Source of the DNA: Rhexocercosporidium sp. MPI-PUGE-AT-0058
Taxonomy: Eukaryota; Ascomycota; Leotiomycetes; Helotiales
Length of the DNA stretch: 64,000 nucleotides
Direction: 5' to 3'
Assembly: GCA_020746875.1 (NCBI GenBank)
Contig: JAGTJL010000016.1
Coordinates: 1,488,001 to 1,552,000, forward strand
Shown here: one piece after another, positions 59,741 through 64,000 of the stretch
Layout of the letters: each line of letters starts with the position of its first letter
Position numbering within the stretch: the first letter of the stretch is position 1
Notes under the pieces: generated by a model
What the model saw: only the letters and a program-made list of their open reading frames with translations
The model's database searches: none
What the model was told of the DNA's origin: nothing
Position numbers and translations under genes: made by a program

Positions 59741-60631
59741 TGGCCGTTGTATTCAAGGTTGAGTTTGTGCAATATGTAACTTATTATTTAAAATTTCTAC
59801 TTTCATATTATATCATAGCAAAGTAGTGACGTGACGATATTCTATTATCTCTCAGATCAGCCATCTATCCTCGCAGCCTCCCGGCGTGGATGCACCTTAC
59901 GATCGTAGCCTCGTCCGCCCACCCAGTCTTCCGCTCGGCAAATTCAAACGGGTATATCTAATCAAATAGACATGATCCCAGCATCAATACCCGTGGTTGT
60001 ATCAAGCTTGTTCCTCAAACTCGTCATCTCCAATTCCCCAATGATTGACTAACAACATCACCAGGCGCCCCTCAATGCACAAGTGCTTGGAGAACGACCT
60101 GGTCACCAAACTAATAGTTAGCATTCGCATACAGAGAAGAGACGACTCTGAGCTAATCTAGGTTAAAGAGTCAGAAATTGTGTCACCAGAAAGTATTCGT
60201 ATCAGAGAAGAGACGACTCCGAGCTGTTCTGAACGGAAAGCGTCGCCACGGTCGTGGTGTCTTGAACGTGATTGTAGATTTGTAAGTATTTCACTCCTCT
60301 TCTTCTGAGGAATGAGCTTGATTCAACCACTCTTTTTTTTTGCCTTTTGTTTGTCCTTTTGCTCTTCTTTCCGACAGGTGGGTCGCTTTCGTCCTTTGTT
60401 TGGGCCACTGGGTTCGAAGCGAGAATCGGAAGCGAGGCGGTTTTTTAGTGCCCAAGTAGGGAGCAACAAGAAATATCTTCGCGATAATGTAAGCCACTTG
60501 TCAAATATGAATAATTGTGCAGTAAATTCATTGAATTAGTAGCTCTGCTGTGAACTTGATCCCAGGGAGCTCAAAGTAAACTATGGCTTGGCTACTAATA
60601 TTCGTGTCGACGACAATGGATTCAATTATAT
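59741..60631. other. Intergenic region with a diverged direct repeat
   Basis: About 0.9 kb between the glutaminase and the GH5 relic (convergent). It contains a 32-base direct repeat at 60123-60154 and 60195-60225 and a T-run near 60335. No gene recognised. Confidence 0.5.
60123..60225. repeat. Direct repeat, two diverged 31-32-bp copies
   Basis: Copy 1 at 60123-60154 and copy 2 at 60195-60225 share CAGAGAAGAGACGACT and flanks; they differ by two C/T changes and one missing base. Spacer about 40 bases. Confidence 0.75.
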
Positions 60632-61878
60632 CTATTCATACTTGTAATCCGGGTGTACAGGCTGAACTACAACGTCCCTGATAAGATACTCGTAACTCCA
60701 AAAGTCCCTCTTCACTCCTTCTCCGTGAACAATCTCGTGGCTGAGCACTTTGCCAGCCCAGAAGCAGCTGCCTCGAACATACTTATCAAACAAATATCTC
60801 CCTGCGTCGAAGGTAGCTTTCCGAAGCACGAGATTATTGTTGAACTCAGCCTCCAGTGACCACTCTCCAATCAGGACAGGAAACGTACCAGTTCCCCTGT
60901 CTCTCTTGGCATCTTCAACTATGATCACTGGAACTTTCTCCAAATCCAAGTCCCGGCCGGCGAAGTAGTAGGCGTGAGTATCGATGACTACATTTGCGGA
61001 TCGAGGAATGTGAAGTTCCCAAAAGGCCTCTCCTCTGAAAGAATCTTGCAGCATGACGGGGATGTTTGGATTGACAGCTTCCACTCGCTCAATCGTCCCC
61101 AGGAAATATTTTAGCAGCCATCCAGCAGCTTTTGGGGAGAGCGCGAAATCAGTCCTGAAGGTTCGTAGGTACTTGCTGTCGACTGCTTCGTTCACAGGTG
61201 CCAGTAGGATTGAATGAATTCAATAACAGCTTCGACAGCTTTGTAGGATAGCTCTAGGCTTGTTTCGCTGTAAAACTATTCTCTATGTCCGATGGCCTCT
61301 CCGATATCGAACCAGTTCACCCCACCAGGCAAACTGTAGAGGTCGAGCACGATATGCATGTCGTATTTCTCAATCGCATACGTTGCAACTCGGTTCAAGA
61401 TCTGAAGCTGATTTCCGTGTTAGTGAGGTGAGCTAGGAACAACAATCCATGTCGCATATGTGGTGGGAATTATTAGCAGATTGACTCCCACTGCTGCGAA
61501 GGCATCGATATCACGTTCGGTGAAAAAAGTCTTGTAATGCTTCTCGAGGATGTCCCCAATGTTTGCGCCTTGAGTCTTGCACAGACTCCATTCGTCCTCG
61601 GCGCCTTGGCCATTCTTTGCAAATAATTCAGGGACCATGTAATATTCCAGACAGAACCAGCTGCCTAAATTGACGCCACTCGCTTTGAAATTCCTCCAGT
61701 CCAGGTAGCCTGGCTGTGCAACGAATTTCCCCTGACTCGTCTTGGAAATATGTAAGTGTAGAAGGAAGGGGCGACAGAATCTCGACGAAAGTGGAGGAGG
61801 GGTCCTTTTTTGACTTTGACGAAGCTGAGATCTATTGATGCGTTGGGATATCTCTCGGCTGTATATGACATGAGGCAA
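60632..61878 (-). pseudogene. Decayed GH5-type exo-beta-1,3-glucanase gene
   Basis: Relic of a fungal exo-1,3-glucanase (GH5 TIM barrel). From 61878 downward it reads YLDWRNFKASGVNLGSWF, then FFTERDIDAFAAVGVNLL and IPTTYATW. Reading on in the same frame passes a TAA at 61422-61420 straight into HGNQLQILNRVATYAIEKY and LVLDLYSLPGGVN-like sequence (here HIVLDLYSLPGGVNWFD), then hits a TAG at 61278-61276 where relatives have a Trp-type residue before FY. Near 61195-61205 the frame changes, and the rest (NEAVDSKYL with the acid/base Glu, NPNIPVMLQDSFRGEAFW, HAYYFAGRDL, GEGVKRDFWSYEYL) runs to a normal-looking end at 60632. Two stops plus a frameshift; no splice sites remove them cleanly. N-terminal signal region is unclear. 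Confidence 0.82.
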
Positions 61879-62318
61879 GCTGCTTTGGAAGCTCTTCGGA
61901 GTCGGCTAATCGCCCATCTCGGAACAAATTTCCACAAAAGTCACATTGACATGGGATTTGGGTAAAAATCACTCTCATTAGTGTTGCATTTTTATCGTGA
62001 GCAGCATTAGCAAACTGAGCCCCAAGAAATGGCACCGGATAGTGGGGTAGCAAATCAGATCTTGGGAAAACCAAGGGATGAGGGGAGGGGGAGAAGTGGA
62101 TGATGGTTGAGTCTAGGTTCGTGGATGCAATGCATGTTCAATATTTTTAAATCTTATGCACAATTACGAGTCAACCTGACATCGGATATGCTGAGAAATG
62201 CCCAGGATACCGGTAGTAGAAGAGGAAGCCTTCCCCTACCTACTATCGTGAAACATGTCAGTTTGTGTTGTGATTTTTACCAAAGTTTTAGTTGACTATT
62301 GAAGTTCCGCTGGCAGAC
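61879..62318. other. Gap between two divergent pseudogenes
   Basis: 440 bases that should have held the promoters of the GH5 and transporter genes. No intact frame. Confidence 0.5.
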
Positions 62319-64000
62319 ATGGCCGCTCACGAATCAACAACATCCACCCTAGGAGATAAGAATCAGTCGGATAAGGCGCAAGTCATTGAGCAAGAACATA
62401 TCAGCGACATTAAAGCAACAGCTTCCGTCATCTCTATCGATCTTGACGATGGGAAATCTATCTGACAGGTCATCAAAGACAACCCTAGAGTCATAAGCTA
62501 CGCCGTGATAGCAAATTCAGGTTCGCTTCTATTTGGCTATGATATTCTGGTTACTGGTGCTTGTGTAGCACTTCCTGCCTTCTCGTCAGTAGTGTCACCA
62601 GACTCGACAGCAAAAGACCCATTTAAGACCACTAACATTACTCTAGGATCACCTACGACAAGTTATATAATGGGCAGCTGATTCTACCTGCCAAATGGCA
62701 GAGCCTTTGGACAGCATTTGATCAATTCGGTATCATGCTCGGAGCTTTCTCCAATAGTTTCATCCAAGACAAGTTTGGCAGACGGGTGGCATACATCATT
62801 GGAGGCGTAATCACCGCTATTGGGAACCACCAACTCATGCTGAATTTGGATTGAACAACAACTTTTTGCTCTACATAAGTTAACGAAGATGCAGGAACAG
62901 TTTTGGCATAAACCTCACCTGATGTTGCCTCACTTGACAGACATCATCTGGCTTTCTTCTTCTTCGCAAGGTGATCAATGGTGTTGGAATGGGTATGTTG
63001 ATGTCTGCATGCCATACATATGTTTCCGAGGTTGCACCACCGAGACTTCGAGGAGCTCTTCTTGGTTTCTTCGCTTTCGTTGTAGTAAGTTATTCTATAT
63101 GTGCTACTGTACAAAGGAATTCTGAGATAAGCAACTTAAATGACCGCGGTGCAGGGAATTGGCCAAATGATCGCCATTACCTTGGTATTACCAGAATTGT
63201 AATCATAAACACCTCTGCTTTCAAAGTATGGTCGCATTCTGAAGCATTTCTGTAGAGTCATTACTCACTGACTTCATGTAGGTTCCATTAGCTATCCAGT
63301 GGGGATTCTCTGGACTTGCCATCATGACAGCATTCATCCTCCCAGAAAGTCCGAGATATCTCATCACTAAAAGCAAGCGTGTAGCAGCAGAGAAAGCCTA
63401 CATAAGACTCCACGGGCCTAAGACAGACGTTGCCGCAGGTTTGAACACGATACAGTCCACCATAGATCATGAAAGAGCAATGACAGCTTCAGCTGAGACC
63501 GCCACATATGCCGACTGTTTCAAAGGCCCAAACGCTCGTAGGACTTGGATCATTACCTTGATCACGACAATGCAACATTTCCTGGGAGTCTCGCTTCTGT
63601 CAAACGCCAACTACTTCCTGATTATGGCAGGCATGTCTCCCACCAAATCTCTACAGGTCTCTCAAATCGGCATGGGACTTCAAATAGCATATACCTACAT
63701 CTCATGGTTCACCATGTCGTGGTTGGGCCGGCGTTTCTCCGATATAACTGCACGGTATAGTGTTAGCTGGTGAACTTAGAACGTTCGGTCCCTTGCTTCG
63801 GGGGGATATTAACGTCAAAGCCTTCGTTTCACGCTGATAGAATCCAGCTGCATCAATTGTCACGAACACAATCCCAACTCCAGCAGTACTTGCTAAAGTA
63901 AGGTTTCTATTCTACTTATCGGCAGCATTACTACTCTTAGCCTTGGAAGCGTCTAGCTAGTAGTTGCAAACGAAGTGTCCTCAATTCGACTACGCGCGAA
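62319..64000 (+). pseudogene. Decayed sugar (maltose-permease-type) MFS transporter gene, runs off the right edge
   Basis: Relic of a 12-helix proton-coupled sugar importer. From ATG 62319 the frame reads an acidic N-terminus and meets TGA at 62463-62465, then goes on as QVIKDNPRVISYAVIAN and GSLLFGYDILVTGACVALPAF. Further pieces in order: ITYDKLYNGQLILPAKWQS, FGIMLGAFSNSFIQDKFGRR, VINGVGMGMLMSACHTYVSE-VAPPRLRGAL, GIGQMIAITLV, then the long piece at 63282-63773 (VPLAIQWGFSGLAIM, LPESPRYLITK, YFLIMAGMSPTKSLQVS, SWLGRRF). A stop ends that piece at 63771-63773, but VANEVSSIRLRA, which matches the later transporter signature, is read at the window end. Frames between pieces cannot all be joined by GT-AG introns. 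Likely non-functional. Confidence 0.75.

Noticed and set aside
62463..62465. TGA in the transporter relic explained by an intron
   Set aside because: The only GT upstream that would fit gives a 41-bp intron, shorter than any other intron in the window, so I treat the TGA as a real stop.
1..64000. tRNA genes and CRISPR arrays
   Set aside because: I found no convincing A and B boxes with a cloverleaf, and no spaced direct repeats of CRISPR type; the latter would not be expected in a fungus. A tRNA-finding program would be needed to exclude tRNAs.

Overview
This 64-kb window is nuclear DNA of a filamentous ascomycete. Almost every gene is split by short GT-AG introns (about 46-150 bp), genes lie on both strands without operons, intergenic gaps are 0.2-6 kb, and the proteins are fungal families: a hybrid histidine kinase, a Meu6-type PH protein, a GtaA-type glutaminase, GH64, DUF1776 and a pisatin-demethylase-type P450. 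A member of Leotiomycetes (Helotiales) would fit, but that is an impression from the families and I cannot prove it without a search. All exon structures were worked out by hand from splice signals, reading phase and expected protein motifs.

Layout. 1-3.6 kb: 3' part of a hybrid histidine kinase that enters from the left. 6.2-7.3 kb: four-helix membrane protein. 8.4-10.9 kb: caspase-like protein with an in-frame minisatellite of seven nearly identical 54-bp units. 12.7-15.3 kb (minus): repeat-containing protein with a Cys-rich segment. 15.3-21.3 kb: gene desert. 21.3-23.1 kb: Meu6/PH protein with an acidic/basic low-complexity tail. 24.3-25.6 kb (minus): thioredoxin reductase with an ATG-less, presequence-like in-frame extension upstream of its start. 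27.9-29.1 kb: C2H2 zinc-finger gene with a difficult 5' structure. 29.8-32.5 kb (minus): VPS53 (GARP complex). 32.8-35.0 kb (minus): large glycosylated membrane protein. 36.5-38.4 kb: cytochrome P450, convergent with an isocitrate-lyase/PEP-mutase-family enzyme at 38.6-39.7 kb. 41.8-43.0 kb (minus): GH18 chitinase without signal peptide. 46.3-47.1 kb: YTH1/CPSF30. 48.1-49.8 kb (minus): DUF1776 protein. 52.7-54.1 kb: WSS1-type metalloprotease. 54.9-56.0 kb: GH64 glucanase. 57.3-59.7 kb: secreted glutaminase A.

The right third (50-64 kb) mixes intact genes with three decayed ones: an M61-peptidase-like relic (50.3-52.0 kb), a GH5 exo-1,3-glucanase-like relic (60.6-61.9 kb) and a sugar-transporter relic of the major facilitator superfamily (62.3 kb to the right edge). 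Each carries in-frame stops, and some of the inferred changes are of the G-to-A / C-to-T kind.

The genes do not form one pathway. Housekeeping functions (thioredoxin recycling, GARP tethering, mRNA 3'-end formation, DNA-protein crosslink repair) alternate with accessory functions (sensing, caspase-like protein, P450, wall-active hydrolases, secreted glutaminase). The features most worth following are the possible mitochondrial form of thioredoxin reductase, the caspase-like protein with its homogenised minisatellite, and the pseudogene-rich right flank.
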